Counted from the stretch's first letter, positions 9,411-19,018 are shown. The stretch: 64,000 nucleotides of DNA from CAVYXK01 sp963708245 (GCA_963708245.1 OY970201.1:7192001-7256000); one strand, 5' to 3'. The notes: generated by a model not told the origin, from the letters alone. Numbers and translations are program-made.

Positions 9411-10055
9411 TCAGGTACGGCCGGGCTCTTCGGTTGGCGCCGGGCGGTTCTCCACCACCTGATCGACGATCCCGAAATCCCGCGCCTCTTCCGCCGACAT
9501 ATATGTGTCGCGCTCCAGCTTGTGCTCGATCGCTTCGATCGGCTGCCCGGTATGGCGGACATAAATCTCGTTCAGACGCTTCCTGAGGGTCAGGATCTCG
9601 CGCGCCTGAATCTCGATGTCGGTCGCTTGGCCCTGGGCGCCGCCGGACGGCTGATGGACCATGATCCGGGCGTTGGGCAGGGCGAACCGCTTGCCGTGGG
9701 CGCCGGCGCACAGCAGCAGGCTTCCCATCGAGGCCGCCATGCCGATGCAGACGGTGCTGACCGGACTGCGGATGTATTGCATGGTGTCATAGATCGCCAG
9801 GCCAGCCGACACCACGCCGCCCGGGCTGTTGATGTAGAAGGCGATGTCCTTGGTCGGATTCGTCGATTCAAGGAACAGGAACTGAGCACAGATCAGCGCG
9901 CTGACCTGGTCGAACACGGTCCCGGTCAGGAACACGATCCGCTCCTGAAGAAGGCGGGAATAGATGTCGAAGGCTCGCTCCCCGCGCGCGGTCTGCTCGA
10001 CCACCATGGGTACTAGCGTGTTGTTGTAGATCTCGACGGGATCGCGTTCTTTCAT
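9411..10055 (-). CDS. clpP: ATP-dependent Clp protease proteolytic subunit ClpP
   Basis: A 214-residue serine peptidase that forms the tetradecameric chamber of ClpXP. The catalytic triad is visible as Ser109 (GMAASMGS), His134 (MVHQPSGGA) and Asp183 (ERDTYMSAEEA). The handle and dimer region has the usual QGQATDIEIQAREI helix. The start MKERDPVEIYNN fits cytosolic alphaproteobacterial ClpP with a short or absent propeptide. It is followed by clpX after about 155 bases. Confidence 0.97.
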   Translation of the reverse strand: MKERDPVEIYNNTLVPMVVEQTARGERAFDIYSRLLQERIVFLTGTVFDQVSALICAQFLFLESTNPTKDIAFYINSPGGVVSAGLAIYDTMQYIRSPVSTVCIGMAASMGSLLLCAGAHGKRFALPNARIMVHQPSGGAQGQATDIEIQAREILTLRKRLNEIYVRHTGQPIEAIEHKLERDTYMSAEEARDFGIVDQVVENRPAPTEEPGRT

Positions 10056-10154
10056 GGTCGGTACCCTATACTCCTCAGACGGAACATAGATAGGGGTCGC
10101 CAGCCGCGCGGGGAAGCGGCTTTTACGGCGGTTGCTGGGGGGATCGCACCTCGG

Positions 10155-10177
10155 CCCCCTTCCGCAAGGGGAGGGGG
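10155..10177. repeat. Palindromic intergenic repeat, possible tig terminator
   Basis: The inverted repeat cccccttccg...aaggggaggggg lies directly after the tig stop. It belongs to the same loose class of G/C-rich short palindromes found elsewhere in the window (12901, 30981, 36521, 36744, 45040). Confidence 0.5.
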
Positions 10178-10188
10178 AGCGCGGTCGG

Positions 10189-11544
10189 CTATGCCGTGGC
10201 TGTTGGCTCTGCGGAACCTGGCTCCTTGGCCAGATCCTCCGGCGAGACCACCTGGTCGGCCACCTTGGCCAGTTCCAGGACGAAGTCCACCACCTTGTCC
10301 TCGAAGATCGGCCCGCGCAGGGTATCGGCTGCGGCCGGGTTGTTGCGGAAGAACTCCATCACCTGCGCCTCCTGCCCAGGATAGCGCGCCGCCTCAGCAC
10401 GCATCGCCCGTGCCATCTCGTCGCTGCCAACGCTGATCGCGTTGGCACGGCCGATCTCAGAAAGCAACAGCCCGAGCCGGACACGCCGCTCCGCGATTGT
10501 ACGATACTCGCTGCGCAGCGTCGCTTCGTCCTTCGCCTGATCCTCGGCGTCGAGCTGACCCTGCTGCCGGTCGGCCTCCAGGCGCGCCCAGATCTGGTCG
10601 AACTCCGCCGTGACCATGCTCTCCGGCGAGGCGAAGGTGACCACCTCGTTCAGCTTGTCCAGCAACTGACGCTTGACCCGCAGGCGTGAAAGCTGGTCGT
10701 ACTCACGCTGGATCCGGTGGCGCACGACCTCGCGCATCTCGTCCAGCGTGTCGAACCCGAGCTTGCGCGCCAGCTCCTCATCCACCGCCGGCACCACTGG
10801 GCGGCTGACGGACTTGGTGCTGACCTCGAACTGCGCAGCCTTGCCGGCCAGCGCCGCCGCCCCGTAGCCCTCCGGAAAGGTGACGGACACGGTGCGGGTC
10901 TCGCCCGGCCGGATCCCCTCGAGCTGCTCGGCGAAACCGGGGATGAAGCCCTGGCCACCGATCTCAACACGCACATCGGTGGCGCGCCCGCCCGGAAATT
11001 CCGCTCCGTCTATCTGGCCGACATAATCCACGAGGACCAACTCGCCGCTCGTGGCGCCACGTTCGCCCAACTCGTCTGGAGTAAGCTCCACCCATTCGCG
11101 GTTGCGGGACGCGATATCGGCCAGCGCCTTCTCTACGGTCTCCGGCGTCGCCTCGGCCTTCATCCGGGTCAGCTCGATCGCCGCGAAGTCCGGCAGCGCG
11201 ATCTCTGGCAGAAGCTCCACCTCAACCTTAAATTCCAGATCGCTCGCCGGGTCGGAGCTGACGAGATCGACTTTGGGTTGAACCGCCGCACGCAGGCCCC
11301 GCTCACTCAGTACCTGACGCGTCGCCTCGACAACCGACTGTTCCACCACTTCTGCCGTGACGGCAGAGCCGTATCGCTGTTGCAGCACGGGCAGCGGCAC
11401 CTTGCCGGGGCGGAAGCCGGGCAGCCGCACCGTCTTGCCGAGATCCGTGAACCGCGCGCTGCGCCGGCTTTCGATATCCGCGGCGGGAAGCACCACCGTG
11501 TATGCGCGCTTCAGCCCGTCAGACAGCGTTTCGGTGACCTGCAT
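10189..11544 (-). CDS. tig: Trigger factor
   Basis: A 451-residue ribosome-associated chaperone and peptidyl-prolyl isomerase acting on nascent chains. The N-terminal ribosome-binding domain carries the signature FRPGKVPLPVLQQRYG. The central FKBP-type domain reads LVLVDYVGQIDGAEFPGG and QGFIPGFAEQLEG. The long helical C-terminal domain forms the substrate cradle. I chose the ATG at 11544 (MQVTETLSDGLKR), where family similarity begins; the open frame upstream only translates the antisense of tRNA-Leu. It is the first gene of the tig-clpP-clpX-lon block, with tRNA-Leu immediately upstream. Confidence 0.95.
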   Translation of the reverse strand: MQVTETLSDGLKRAYTVVLPAADIESRRSARFTDLGKTVRLPGFRPGKVPLPVLQQRYGSAVTAEVVEQSVVEATRQVLSERGLRAAVQPKVDLVSSDPASDLEFKVEVELLPEIALPDFAAIELTRMKAEATPETVEKALADIASRNREWVELTPDELGERGATSGELVLVDYVGQIDGAEFPGGRATDVRVEIGGQGFIPGFAEQLEGIRPGETRTVSVTFPEGYGAAALAGKAAQFEVSTKSVSRPVVPAVDEELARKLGFDTLDEMREVVRHRIQREYDQLSRLRVKRQLLDKLNEVVTFASPESMVTAEFDQIWARLEADRQQGQLDAEDQAKDEATLRSEYRTIAERRVRLGLLLSEIGRANAISVGSDEMARAMRAEAARYPGQEAQVMEFFRNNPAAADTLRGPIFEDKVVDFVLELAKVADQVVSPEDLAKEPGSAEPTATA

Positions 11545-11570
11545 GTTCTTCGGCAATCTCCGCGGTCGCG

Positions 11571-11655
<85 letters not shown>

Positions 11656-11946
11656 CGCCGGAACCGGCACGCGAGTGTGAGGCAGGGGCTTTAGCGCAGC
11701 TCCTGACCGACCACAAGACAGCGACAAATGCGCGTGTCATCCGCATCCGCAGGCAGAAAAATGCGTTCTCCCTTTGACCGCGCACACGTGCGGTGACAAT
11801 CTCGCCCACGTTGCGATCGGCCTGACCGCCTTTATTTACAGGCTATGAGCGAGCGAGGACCGTGAACACGGAAGCCGGCCATCAACGGGAGCATCGCGCG
11901 CCTTTGTTGGCGACGCGTGCCGCCGCATGCGGCCAAACCGAGGACA

Positions 11947-12895
11947 ATGATGGCGAGCGCTAACAAGTCTGATCGAAAGCCGCGCGCCGCGGCCGCCAAG
12001 CGCGCCGCAAAGCCGGCGCGGCCCAAGACGCCGGATAAAGCCAAGACGTCAGCCCCGGATTACAGCATCGCTGCGGTTGAACGCGCCCTCGACCTGTTGG
12101 AAGCGCTGGCGCAGATGGGTCCGGCCGCGCTTGGCCCATTGGCTGAGACCGCCGGCTGTACCTGGTACGGCGGCGTTCCGGCTGTTGCGTACGTTGCAGG
12201 GGCGTGGCTTCGCCATTCAGGACGAAGCGCGCGGGCTGTGGCGACTCGGCGCACGTTGGGGCGTGCTCGGCCGCGCCGCCCACGATCAGGGAGCGCTTGC
12301 CGCTACCGCGGCGCCGTTCCTTGCTGAACTGGGTCAAGCGCTCGGCGAGAATGTTTATCTGCGGACGCGTGACGGGCTGCAGGCCGAGACCATCGCAGTG
12401 TTCCAGGCGGAACCCTCGCTGCGGCTGTATTCAACGGCAGGCTCGCGCGGACCCCTGCACGCTGGCGCCAGCCGGTTGCTGCTCGCCTATGCTCCCGAAG
12501 CAATCCAGACCCAAGTGCTGGCACAGCGGCTCCCGCGCTTTACCCCAGCGACCCGCACAGACCCCGCCTGGATCGCCGCAGACCTCCAGCGCATCCGCGC
12601 GCGCGGCTATCTGGTCACCGCCGACGAGGTGCATCCAGGGGTGGTTTCCCTATCCGTGCCGGTGCGCGACGCCGTCGGGCAGGTGGTGGCCGAGCTGTTC
12701 GTGAGCGCGCCCTCCATGCGCATGCGTGCGCCGCGCCCCCGCTCGCTGCTGCCTCAGGTCCTGGAAGCCGCGGCCAAACTCTCCCGCGCCCTTGGGGCAC
12801 ACGTCTCCGAGCCGACCGAGGCGACCACCAAGCCCCCGGCTCCCGAACCATCGTTCCGCCAAATCGCAAGCCCCGCCTACGCGTCCAGAGCGTGA
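11947..12895 (+). pseudogene. IclR-family transcriptional regulator, frameshifted
   Basis: Two overlapping frames make one IclR-type repressor. The first gives a Lys/Ala/Pro-rich tail and the start of the winged helix (AAVERALDLLEALAQMGPAA). The second continues the recognition helix (AAFRLLRTLQGRGFAIQDE) and the whole ligand domain (LGENVYLRTRDGL, GPLHAGASRLLLAYAP, SLSVPVRDAVGQVVAELF). The join needs one base removed near 12160-12170, inside the helix-turn-helix, so as read the protein is broken. Such regulators usually sense small organic acids, but the ligand is unknown. The ATG at 11947 has GAGG upstream. It may be real inactivation or a base-call error. Confidence 0.75.
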
Positions 12896-12900
12896 TCTGT

Positions 12901-12948
12901 GCTGCCCCTCTCCTTGCGGGAGCGGAGAGGGGTCGAGGAAGGGGCAGG
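12901..12948. repeat. Palindromic intergenic repeat
   Basis: The element runs ctgcccctctccttgcggg to agcggagagg to ggggcag, forming nested inverted repeats between two convergent genes. It may serve as a bidirectional terminator. Confidence 0.5.
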
Positions 12949-12973
12949 CGGAATCCTATGCCGCGATGCTGAG

Positions 12974-13738
12974 TCAGCGGCTGGCAGACAGACCCGGTGG
13001 CGATACGTCAGCCAGGATCACTTCGGCCAATGCCTTTGCAACGCACAGGTAGCCGCGGTCGTTATGATGCAGATGGTCGGCGGCGATGAACTCGGCAGGC
13101 GGGGCGCCTTCCTGCTCCCACGCTACCATCAGCCGATCGCGTGAGAACAGCCCGGCACCGCTGGCGCGCGACAGATCAAGCAGGGCGTGGTCGAACGCTC
13201 CGTCCTCACCAGTGGCGAGGATGCGCGGCGAGCGCTGATTGTCCATCAACACGACGTCGATGCCGGCCTTCTGCAAGCGCTGGATCCCCTCGCCGACAAT
13301 GCGGCGGAACGCCTCTGGATCCGAAGCGCGGAGCGCCGCATTAGCCCCGACTTGCCAGATCACGAGCTGTGGGCGGATAGCCACTACATCCGCCTCGAGC
13401 CGGGCCAATTCAGCCGCTGCATCTTGGCCGGCGATACCGCGATTGATGACCGCGATGTGGCGGTTCGGTATAGCCTCGGACAAAGCGAGCTGCAGCTCTG
13501 CCGGATAGGTCCTGCCTGCGTTTGATGCCATGGTGCCGTGGGTGGAGGAGGAGCCGAGTGCGACAATAATTCCTTCCTCTCCAGCCGCGAGGGCTGCCCG
13601 CAGGTGCGGCAAATGGAGCGGCTGCACCGGGGGTTTGGCGGGACAGGAATTCGCGGCCTGGGCCGCTACCGCGCCGAACAGGATGGCAGCGACCGACACC
13701 CATCGGCTAGTGACACAAAATTGAGTGAGCCCCCACAC
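12974..13738 (-). CDS. Secreted SGNH/GDSL-family hydrolase
   Basis: A 254-residue exported esterase-like protein with an N-terminal signal sequence (hydrophobic VSVAAILFGAVAAQA, predicted cut after AQA). The SGNH blocks are visible: the nucleophile Ser in VALGSSSTHG, the Gly block RGIAGQDA, the Asn block QVGANAAL, and the catalytic Asp/His pair in AADHLHHNDRGY. Substrates in this superfamily include acyl esters of sugars and lipids, and none can be assigned here. It is transcribed convergently with the IclR gene. Confidence 0.85.
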   Translation of the reverse strand: MWGLTQFCVTSRWVSVAAILFGAVAAQAANSCPAKPPVQPLHLPHLRAALAAGEEGIIVALGSSSTHGTMASNAGRTYPAELQLALSEAIPNRHIAVINRGIAGQDAAAELARLEADVVAIRPQLVIWQVGANAALRASDPEAFRRIVGEGIQRLQKAGIDVVLMDNQRSPRILATGEDGAFDHALLDLSRASGAGLFSRDRLMVAWEQEGAPPAEFIAADHLHHNDRGYLCVAKALAEVILADVSPPGLSASR

Positions 13739-13820
13739 ACGCTCTTTAAAGCGCTAACCGAGGCCGTCGTCCATTCGAAAAAACCAAGTCGTCGCTTTTT
13801 TTGCCCGACGACGATTGTCC

Positions 13821-15260
13821 TCAGGCGGCCGTACCACCGACCGTGAGCGCAGCCAGCTTCAGGGTCGGCTGCCCGACGCCGACCGGCACGCCTTGTCCAT
13901 TCTTGCCGCAAGTGCCGATCCCCGGATCGAGCGCCATGTCGTTGCCGACCATGGTGACCTTGGTCAACGCATCCGGCCCGTTGCCGATCAGCGTCGCTCC
14001 CTTGACCGGCGCGGTCACCTTTCCGTCTTCGATCAGGTACGCCTCGCTGGCCGAGAATACGAACTTGCCAGAGGTGATATCGACCTGGCCGCCGCCGAAA
14101 TTCACCGCGTAGAGGCCGCGCCGCACCGAGCTGATCATCTCTTCCGGGGTCGCCGTTCCGGCCAGCATCACGGTGTTGGTCATCCGCGGCATGGGCGCAT
14201 GGGCGTATGACTCGCGGCGCCCATTGCCGGTCGCGCGGACGCCCATGAGGCGCGCATTCATCCGATCCTGCATGTATCCTACCAGCACGCCGTCTTCGAT
14301 GAGCACGGTGCGGCCGGAGGGCGTGCCCTCGTCATCGACCGTCAGGCTGCCCCGCCGATCGGGAAGCGTGCCGTCGTCCACCACGGTGACGTCGGCCGCG
14401 GCGATCCGTTGCCCGAGCAGGCCGGCGAAGGCCGATGTCTTCTTGCGGTTGAAATCGCCCTCCAGCCCGTGGCCGATTGCCTCGTGCAGGAGGATGCCGG
14501 GCCAGCCGGGACCGAGCACGACCTCCATCTCGCCGGCCGGCGCCGGGACGCTTTCCAGATTGACCAGCGCTTGGCGAAGGGCTTCGTCCACCGCGGCGCG
14601 CCACATTTCCGGCGAGGTCACGCCTTCGTAGCCGAAGCGGCCACCCATGCCATAGCTGCCGGTCTCCCGCCGGCCGCCCTGCTCAACCACTACCGAGACG
14701 TTGAGGCGCACGAGCGGCCGGAGATCGGCAACCCGGCTCCCGTCGGGACGAAGGATCTGGACCACCTGCCATTGGCCACCGAGCGAGGCCATGACCTGCT
14801 TCACTCGGGGGTCCCTGCCGCGCGCGTAGGCGTCGATCTCTCCAAGCAGCGCGGTCCGCGCCGGGAAATCCACGGCGGTCAGCGGGTTCTCGTCGGTGTA
14901 GAGCCGGGCGTTGGTCGCCCGTGGCGGCTCGGCGAATACTCCGGAATGCCCAGCCGCGATGGCCGAAACGCTGTCCGCCGCGCGCGTCAGCGCCGCCTGG
15001 GAGAGTTCGCCGGCATGGGCATATCCGGTGGCCTCGCCGGCGACTGCGCGCAGGCCGAAGCCGAGCGAGGTGTCGAACCCGGCGGTGCGGATCCGCCCGT
15101 CATCCAGGCTGATCAGCTCGTTCTCGCGGTACTCGAGGAACAGCTCGCCGTCATCGCTCCGGGCGAGCGCGTCTTTCATAGTACGCTCGGCGGCGGCGCG
15201 GTCGAGGGCCGCGTCCGCGCGCTCGAAGAACAGTCGGTCGGTGGTTGCCAGCGCGCTCAT
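13821..15260 (-). CDS. tldD: Metalloprotease TldD
   Basis: A 479-residue subunit of the TldD/TldE peptidase, which trims unfolded peptides and matures some RiPP precursors. The zinc motif HExxxH is present as HEAIGHGLEGD, near the middle of the protein. The long glycine-rich C-terminal half (TNTVMLAGTATPEEMI, GGGQVDITSGKFVFSASEAY) is typical. I chose the ATG at 15260 (MSALATTDRLFFER), with AGGAG upstream. No tldE/pmbA gene is in the window. It follows ctaA on the same strand after about 130 bases. Confidence 0.93.
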   Translation of the reverse strand: MSALATTDRLFFERADAALDRAAAERTMKDALARSDDGELFLEYRENELISLDDGRIRTAGFDTSLGFGLRAVAGEATGYAHAGELSQAALTRAADSVSAIAAGHSGVFAEPPRATNARLYTDENPLTAVDFPARTALLGEIDAYARGRDPRVKQVMASLGGQWQVVQILRPDGSRVADLRPLVRLNVSVVVEQGGRRETGSYGMGGRFGYEGVTSPEMWRAAVDEALRQALVNLESVPAPAGEMEVVLGPGWPGILLHEAIGHGLEGDFNRKKTSAFAGLLGQRIAAADVTVVDDGTLPDRRGSLTVDDEGTPSGRTVLIEDGVLVGYMQDRMNARLMGVRATGNGRRESYAHAPMPRMTNTVMLAGTATPEEMISSVRRGLYAVNFGGGQVDITSGKFVFSASEAYLIEDGKVTAPVKGATLIGNGPDALTKVTMVGNDMALDPGIGTCGKNGQGVPVGVGQPTLKLAALTVGGTAA

Positions 15261-15390
15261 GCCTGCTCCTGTTCCCGCAACGATACCTGACTCCAGCACA
15301 TGGCGTCCCGACCGGTTGATTGCAGCAGGCAAACTCCACCGCCGGCGGCGCATCGATGCTCGCCGCCTTGCGACGCGGGGAGCCGCCAAG

Positions 15391-16506
15391 TCATCCGGCA
15401 AGCGCCGGCCACAGCCTGCGCGTGTGGCGCTCCGGCAATGGCCGCAGCGCGTGCAAGGCGACCAGCGACGCGGTCAGCACCAAAACCCCGCAGGCCTGAT
15501 GCGCAGCGGCGAGTGACAGCGGCACGACAAACAGGAGGGTGGCGACCCCAAGCACATATTGCAGCCCGACCAGACCGCCGAGCGCCACGATCGCGGCACG
15601 GGCCGTCGCTGGGATCCGGTTGACCGACGCGAGCACCGCCGCGAACGCGGTCGTGACGGCAGTCAGCGTGGCGAGCAGACGGTGGTCGAACTGCACCGCC
15701 GCCGGATTCTCGGTGAGATTGCGCAGGAAGGGGGCGAGCCGCGCGTAGTTTGCCGGAACCAGATGGCCCTCCATCAGCGGGAAGGTGTTGTATTCGAAGC
15801 CGGCATGAGTACCGGCGACGAAGCTGCCGGCCCCGATGGTCAGCGCGACGAAGACGCAGCAGAGCCCCAGCAGCGCCCGCAACGCATCACCGGCCGTTGC
15901 CTGGCGATTGGGCTGTACCAAGCCGAGCGCCGTCCAGAGCAGCGCGGCGTACAGCATCAACGCCAGCGCCAGGTGCAAGGCCAGCCGGTACGGCGAGACG
16001 GATGTGCTGTCGGGGAAGAAGCCAGAAGCGACCATGAACCAGCCGACAGCGCCTTGCGCTCCGCCGAGCAGGAAGATCAGCACCAGGCGCGGGCGCAACC
16101 GCCGCTCGATCCGCCCGCTCGCCCAGAACCAGACCAGCGGCACGAAGAAGGCGACGCCGATCAGCCGGCCCCATAACCGGTGCAGCCACTCGATCCAGAA
16201 GATCCGCTGGAAGGCGTCTAATCCGAATCCCGCGTGCAGGAGGCTGTATTGCGGGATCTGTTGGTAGAGAGCGAACAGCTTCTCCCACTCAGCATGGCTC
16301 AGTGGCGGCAGGATGCCGCTGAGCGGCGCCCATTCCATGATCGAAAGACCCGCACCGGTCAGCCGGGTCACGCCACCGAGCACCGTCATGACGAGAATCA
16401 TGCCGCAGATCGTGAACAGCCAGCCGGCGATCAGCCGGCGGTTGCGGCTGCTCGCCGCCCATTCGCCCGGGGGCGCTCCGGGGAAGTCCCGCACGTCGAA
16501 AGGCAT
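15391..16506 (-). CDS. ctaA: Heme A synthase (COX15/CtaA)
   Basis: A 371-residue integral membrane protein that oxidises heme O to heme A for cytochrome oxidase. It has about eight transmembrane segments. The conserved LGGVTRLTGAGLSIMEWAPL loop, the histidine motifs EWLHRLWGRLIG and LALHLALAL, and the late LAAAHQACGVLVL helix are all present. The ATG start MPFDVRDFPG fits. It lies upstream of tldD on the same strand. It implies an aa3-type terminal oxidase elsewhere in the genome. Confidence 0.95.
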   Translation of the reverse strand: MPFDVRDFPGAPPGEWAASSRNRRLIAGWLFTICGMILVMTVLGGVTRLTGAGLSIMEWAPLSGILPPLSHAEWEKLFALYQQIPQYSLLHAGFGLDAFQRIFWIEWLHRLWGRLIGVAFFVPLVWFWASGRIERRLRPRLVLIFLLGGAQGAVGWFMVASGFFPDSTSVSPYRLALHLALALMLYAALLWTALGLVQPNRQATAGDALRALLGLCCVFVALTIGAGSFVAGTHAGFEYNTFPLMEGHLVPANYARLAPFLRNLTENPAAVQFDHRLLATLTAVTTAFAAVLASVNRIPATARAAIVALGGLVGLQYVLGVATLLFVVPLSLAAAHQACGVLVLTASLVALHALRPLPERHTRRLWPALAG

Positions 16507-16627
16507 GCGGGCAGGTTATACGCCTTGCGGCGGTGGGCGGAAGGCTGAGGGCCCCCGCCGGCCGGTGGAAACTCGCAAATGACGGTTAGGGACGAACCCG
16601 GTTCACCGGCTTATTTGTGGCGAATCT

Positions 16628-17365
16628 TCAGGGCCTCAGCGCCGCGGCATAGGCGCGCACTGCCGGGGCGAAGCCCATCTCTAGCGCGTCGGCGGTCAGC
16701 TCGTGGCCGATCGAGGCCTCCGCCAGGAACGGCACGCGGGTCACGAGCGGCGGCAGATTGTGCAGGTTGAGGTCATGGCCGGCATTCACCACCAGACCCC
16801 GCGCCTGGGCCTGCTGGGCCGTTTCGGCACAGGCATCGAGCAGCGCTCCTGAACTGCCCGCCCGGAATGCCGCAGCGTAGGTGCCGGTGTATATCTCCAC
16901 GCCTTCGGCGCCGGCTTCGATGATGCGGTCGAGCACCGTAGGATCGGGATCGATGAACAGAATCAGCCGGGCGCCGAGCGCCTTCAGCGCGACGATCGCC
17001 GGCCGCGCCAGCCGCATCTGATCGCCGGTCAGCTCCCAGCCCTTCTCGGAGGTGAAGGCATCCGGGGCGTCCGGGACGAGCGTGCACTGTTCGGGCTTCG
17101 TTTCGCGGACGATCTCCAGCAGGCGGTCGTCCGGGTAGCCTTCGATGTTGAGCTCGATGCGCGGGCGCATTGGTGCGAGCAGGCCGGCGATCGCCGGTAC
17201 GTCGGCGCGGCGAATATGCCGCTCGTCCGGACGCGGGTGCACGGTGATGCCCTGTGCCCCTGCATTGATGGCGAGGCGGGCGAAGCGGAGCAGGTCGGGC
17301 ACGCCGGTGCGGCGCGAATTGCGCAGCAGGGCGATCTTGTTGAGGTTGACGCTGAGTCGGGCCAT
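16628..17365 (-). CDS. pdxJ: Pyridoxine 5'-phosphate synthase PdxJ
   Basis: A 245-residue TIM-barrel enzyme that condenses 1-deoxy-D-xylulose 5-phosphate with 3-amino-2-oxopropyl phosphate to make pyridoxine 5'-phosphate. The sequence opens with SVNLNKIALLRNSR and then has GITVHPRPDERHI. ELNIEGYP, CTLVPDAPDAFTSEKGW, EIYTGTYA and VNAGHDLNLHNLP are also present, all family-conserved. I chose the ATG at 17365 (MARLSVNLN); the longer frame upstream has no similarity. A VapBC-like pair lies upstream on the same strand. Confidence 0.95.
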   Translation of the reverse strand: MARLSVNLNKIALLRNSRRTGVPDLLRFARLAINAGAQGITVHPRPDERHIRRADVPAIAGLLAPMRPRIELNIEGYPDDRLLEIVRETKPEQCTLVPDAPDAFTSEKGWELTGDQMRLARPAIVALKALGARLILFIDPDPTVLDRIIEAGAEGVEIYTGTYAAAFRAGSSGALLDACAETAQQAQARGLVVNAGHDLNLHNLPPLVTRVPFLAEASIGHELTADALEMGFAPAVRAYAAALRP

Positions 17366-17497
17366 CGCGGCAGAGTAGCAGAACCACAGTGCCGAGGGCC
17401 ATTGCCCCGGGTTACTTGGCCCAGATGGGCAATCTGATTCAGGTGGCTCCGGAACTTCCCAGCCGGTGTACTGCGGCTCGTGTATCGACAAGTTCCG

Positions 17498-17887
17498 CTA
17501 CAGAGTTCGCACGTTTCCCGCGCGCGCTTTCTTGGCGGCCTTGGCAAAATCTGCGTCGAACGTCACGAATGCCTCGCAGTGGCCGGAGCCGCCAAGATGC
17601 AGTGCGTCGGCAAAATCCACGCCCTGCCCGACCCAATCCAGCGCCTGAACAGTGAGGGTAGGATTTTCCAGAGCCACGCGCGGCATCCCGGCAAATTGAC
17701 GAAGCGCTACTGCGATCCGAGCCGGCGTGTAGCGATACACGCTGCGCAGCACCCACTCGGTTTCCAGCAAAACGGTTGTCGGCACCCAGATGCCCTGCCC
17801 GTCCACCAACCTGCGCGCCTGCAAAGACTGCTGCGGGTGGTCGTTGGTGAGATAGCGGACGATGACGTTAGTATCGACCGCGAGCAT
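17498..17887 (-). CDS. vapC: PIN-domain toxin, VapC-like
   Basis: A 129-residue PIN-fold ribonuclease. The acidic metal-binding residues are visible: Asp in MLAVDTNVIVRYLTND, Glu in LLETEWVLRSVY, Asp in VDFADALHL, and Asp in FVTFDADFAKAA. It overlaps the upstream antitoxin frame by 20 bases, the usual coupled arrangement with the antitoxin first. Targets of VapC toxins are usually tRNA or rRNA; the target here is unknown. Confidence 0.9.
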   Translation of the reverse strand: MLAVDTNVIVRYLTNDHPQQSLQARRLVDGQGIWVPTTVLLETEWVLRSVYRYTPARIAVALRQFAGMPRVALENPTLTVQALDWVGQGVDFADALHLGGSGHCEAFVTFDADFAKAAKKARAGNVRTL

Positions 17888-18149
17888 GCCGGCGTCGTGC
17901 CTCGGCTTCGATCCCGGCTTTCATCTCGTCCAGGGTCTTCGGTGGACCCTTATAGGGCAGCGAACCGAAAACCTCTTCCGGCCGCGTTGGCTGGAACAGC
18001 GGGGCGGGTCTCAGCAGCACACCTTCGGGCGTGTCCTCGACCACGAACCGGGTGCCGGCATCCCAATGCCTACGCCGCCGAATCTCCATCGGCAGGATGA
18101 CTTGGCCTTTGGTAGACAAAGTCGTGGTCAGCTCGTCCCCGGCAGACAC
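17868..18149 (-). CDS. vapB: AbrB-type antitoxin, VapB-like
   Basis: A 93-residue antitoxin with an N-terminal SpoVT-AbrB swapped-hairpin domain (TTTLSTKGQVILPMEIRRRR) and a C-terminal toxin-binding tail (KTLDEMKAGIEAEARRRHA). The GTG start at 18149 has GGAG upstream. It is the first gene of a two-gene operon and probably represses its own promoter. The tandem taagatag boxes just upstream are candidate promoter/operator sequence. Confidence 0.88.
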   Translation of the reverse strand: MSAGDELTTTLSTKGQVILPMEIRRRRHWDAGTRFVVEDTPEGVLLRPAPLFQPTRPEEVFGSLPYKGPPKTLDEMKAGIEAEARRRHARGRY

Positions 18150-18167
18150 TGTTCACTCCAGGCATAG

Positions 18168-18187
18168 GTAAGATAGATGTAAGATAG
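18168..18187 (-). promoter_or_regulatory. Tandem boxes upstream of vapB
   Basis: Two copies of gtaagatag separated by two bases lie about 20 bases upstream of the antitoxin start. On the minus strand each reads ctatcttac. They could be an operator for the AbrB-type antitoxin or part of the -10 region. This rests on position and repetition only. Confidence 0.3.
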
Positions 18188-18224
18188 GCGCGCGAGGGGG
18201 CGGCAGCAAGAGGCCTGGCCGGCA

Positions 18225-18890
18225 TCAGCGGCTGGTGTTATCTTGCGCCGCGCGAATAGCCCCGTTGAGCGCCCGTACCCCGGCCGCCGGCCCGTCGGGA
18301 TGGTTCCAGACGGAACCTACCACGGCCAGGAAATCGGCGCCCGCTTGCACCAACGGCACGCAATTCTCCGCGGTGATGCCGCCGATCGCGCAGCACGGCA
18401 GCTCCATCAGCTCCGACCACCAGCGCAGGATCTCCGGATCCGCCAGGCGTGTTACCTCCTTGGTGCCGGACGGGTAGAACGCACCGAACGCAACATAATC
18501 GGCACCGTCCTCACCGGCCTGCATCGCCAGGTCGCGGCTGGCATGGCAGGTCACGCCGAGCGTCAACTCCGGGCCGAGCGCGGCCCGCGCGGCCCGCGGT
18601 GGCATGTCGTCCTGGCCGACATGGGCGCCGTCGCAGCCGGTCGCGCGCACAAGCTCGGCGCGATCGTTCAGCAGAAGCGCCACGCCGCGCGACTGTGCCA
18701 CCGGGCGCAAGGCGTCGATCGCGCGCTTCCAGATGGTATCATCCGCATCTTTCAGGCGAAGCTGCAGCGCCGCGACATCGCCGGCATCCAGCGCCGAGGC
18801 GAGAAGGTCGGCGAAGGTCGGAAGCTCGAAGCGGGGAGGGGTGATCAGATAGAGCCGGCAACGTTCGCCGGTGTTCGGAATGATCGTCAT
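18225..18890 (-). CDS. thiE: Thiamine phosphate synthase
   Basis: A 221-residue TIM-barrel enzyme joining the pyrimidine and thiazole phosphates into thiamine phosphate. Visible family motifs are LQLRLKDAD, ALLLNDRAELVRATGCDGAH, VGQDDMPPRAARA, LGVTCHASRDLA, DYVAFGAFYPSGTKE and CCAIGGITAENC. Length is normal. No thi genes adjoin it and no TPP riboswitch was recognised in the short upstream gap. Confidence 0.93.
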   Translation of the reverse strand: MTIIPNTGERCRLYLITPPRFELPTFADLLASALDAGDVAALQLRLKDADDTIWKRAIDALRPVAQSRGVALLLNDRAELVRATGCDGAHVGQDDMPPRAARAALGPELTLGVTCHASRDLAMQAGEDGADYVAFGAFYPSGTKEVTRLADPEILRWWSELMELPCCAIGGITAENCVPLVQAGADFLAVVGSVWNHPDGPAAGVRALNGAIRAAQDNTSR

Positions 18891-18933
18891 CGTGGCAGTA
18901 GTGCTGCAAAATAACCAAGCGCCACCGCTTCTC

Positions 18934-19018
18934 TCTTCATTCCTGCGAAAGCAGGAACCCGCGTGACGGAACGAACTGCACGGCTCTCCAGTGGATGCCT
19001 GCTTTCGCAGGCATGACG
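18934..19018. repeat. Intergenic repeat with 'cctgcgaaagcagg' stem
   Basis: Two related inverted stems, attcctgcgaaagcaggaa on the left and gcctgctttcgcaggcatg on the right, bracket a GC-rich middle. This is the layout of a widespread mobile intergenic repeat in alpha- and betaproteobacteria. It lies upstream of thiE. Confidence 0.55.

Noticed and set aside
16579..16770. Short plus-strand frames between ctaA and pdxJ as an extra gene
   Set aside because: The gap is only about 120 bases and the frame overlaps pdxJ antisense with shadow composition.
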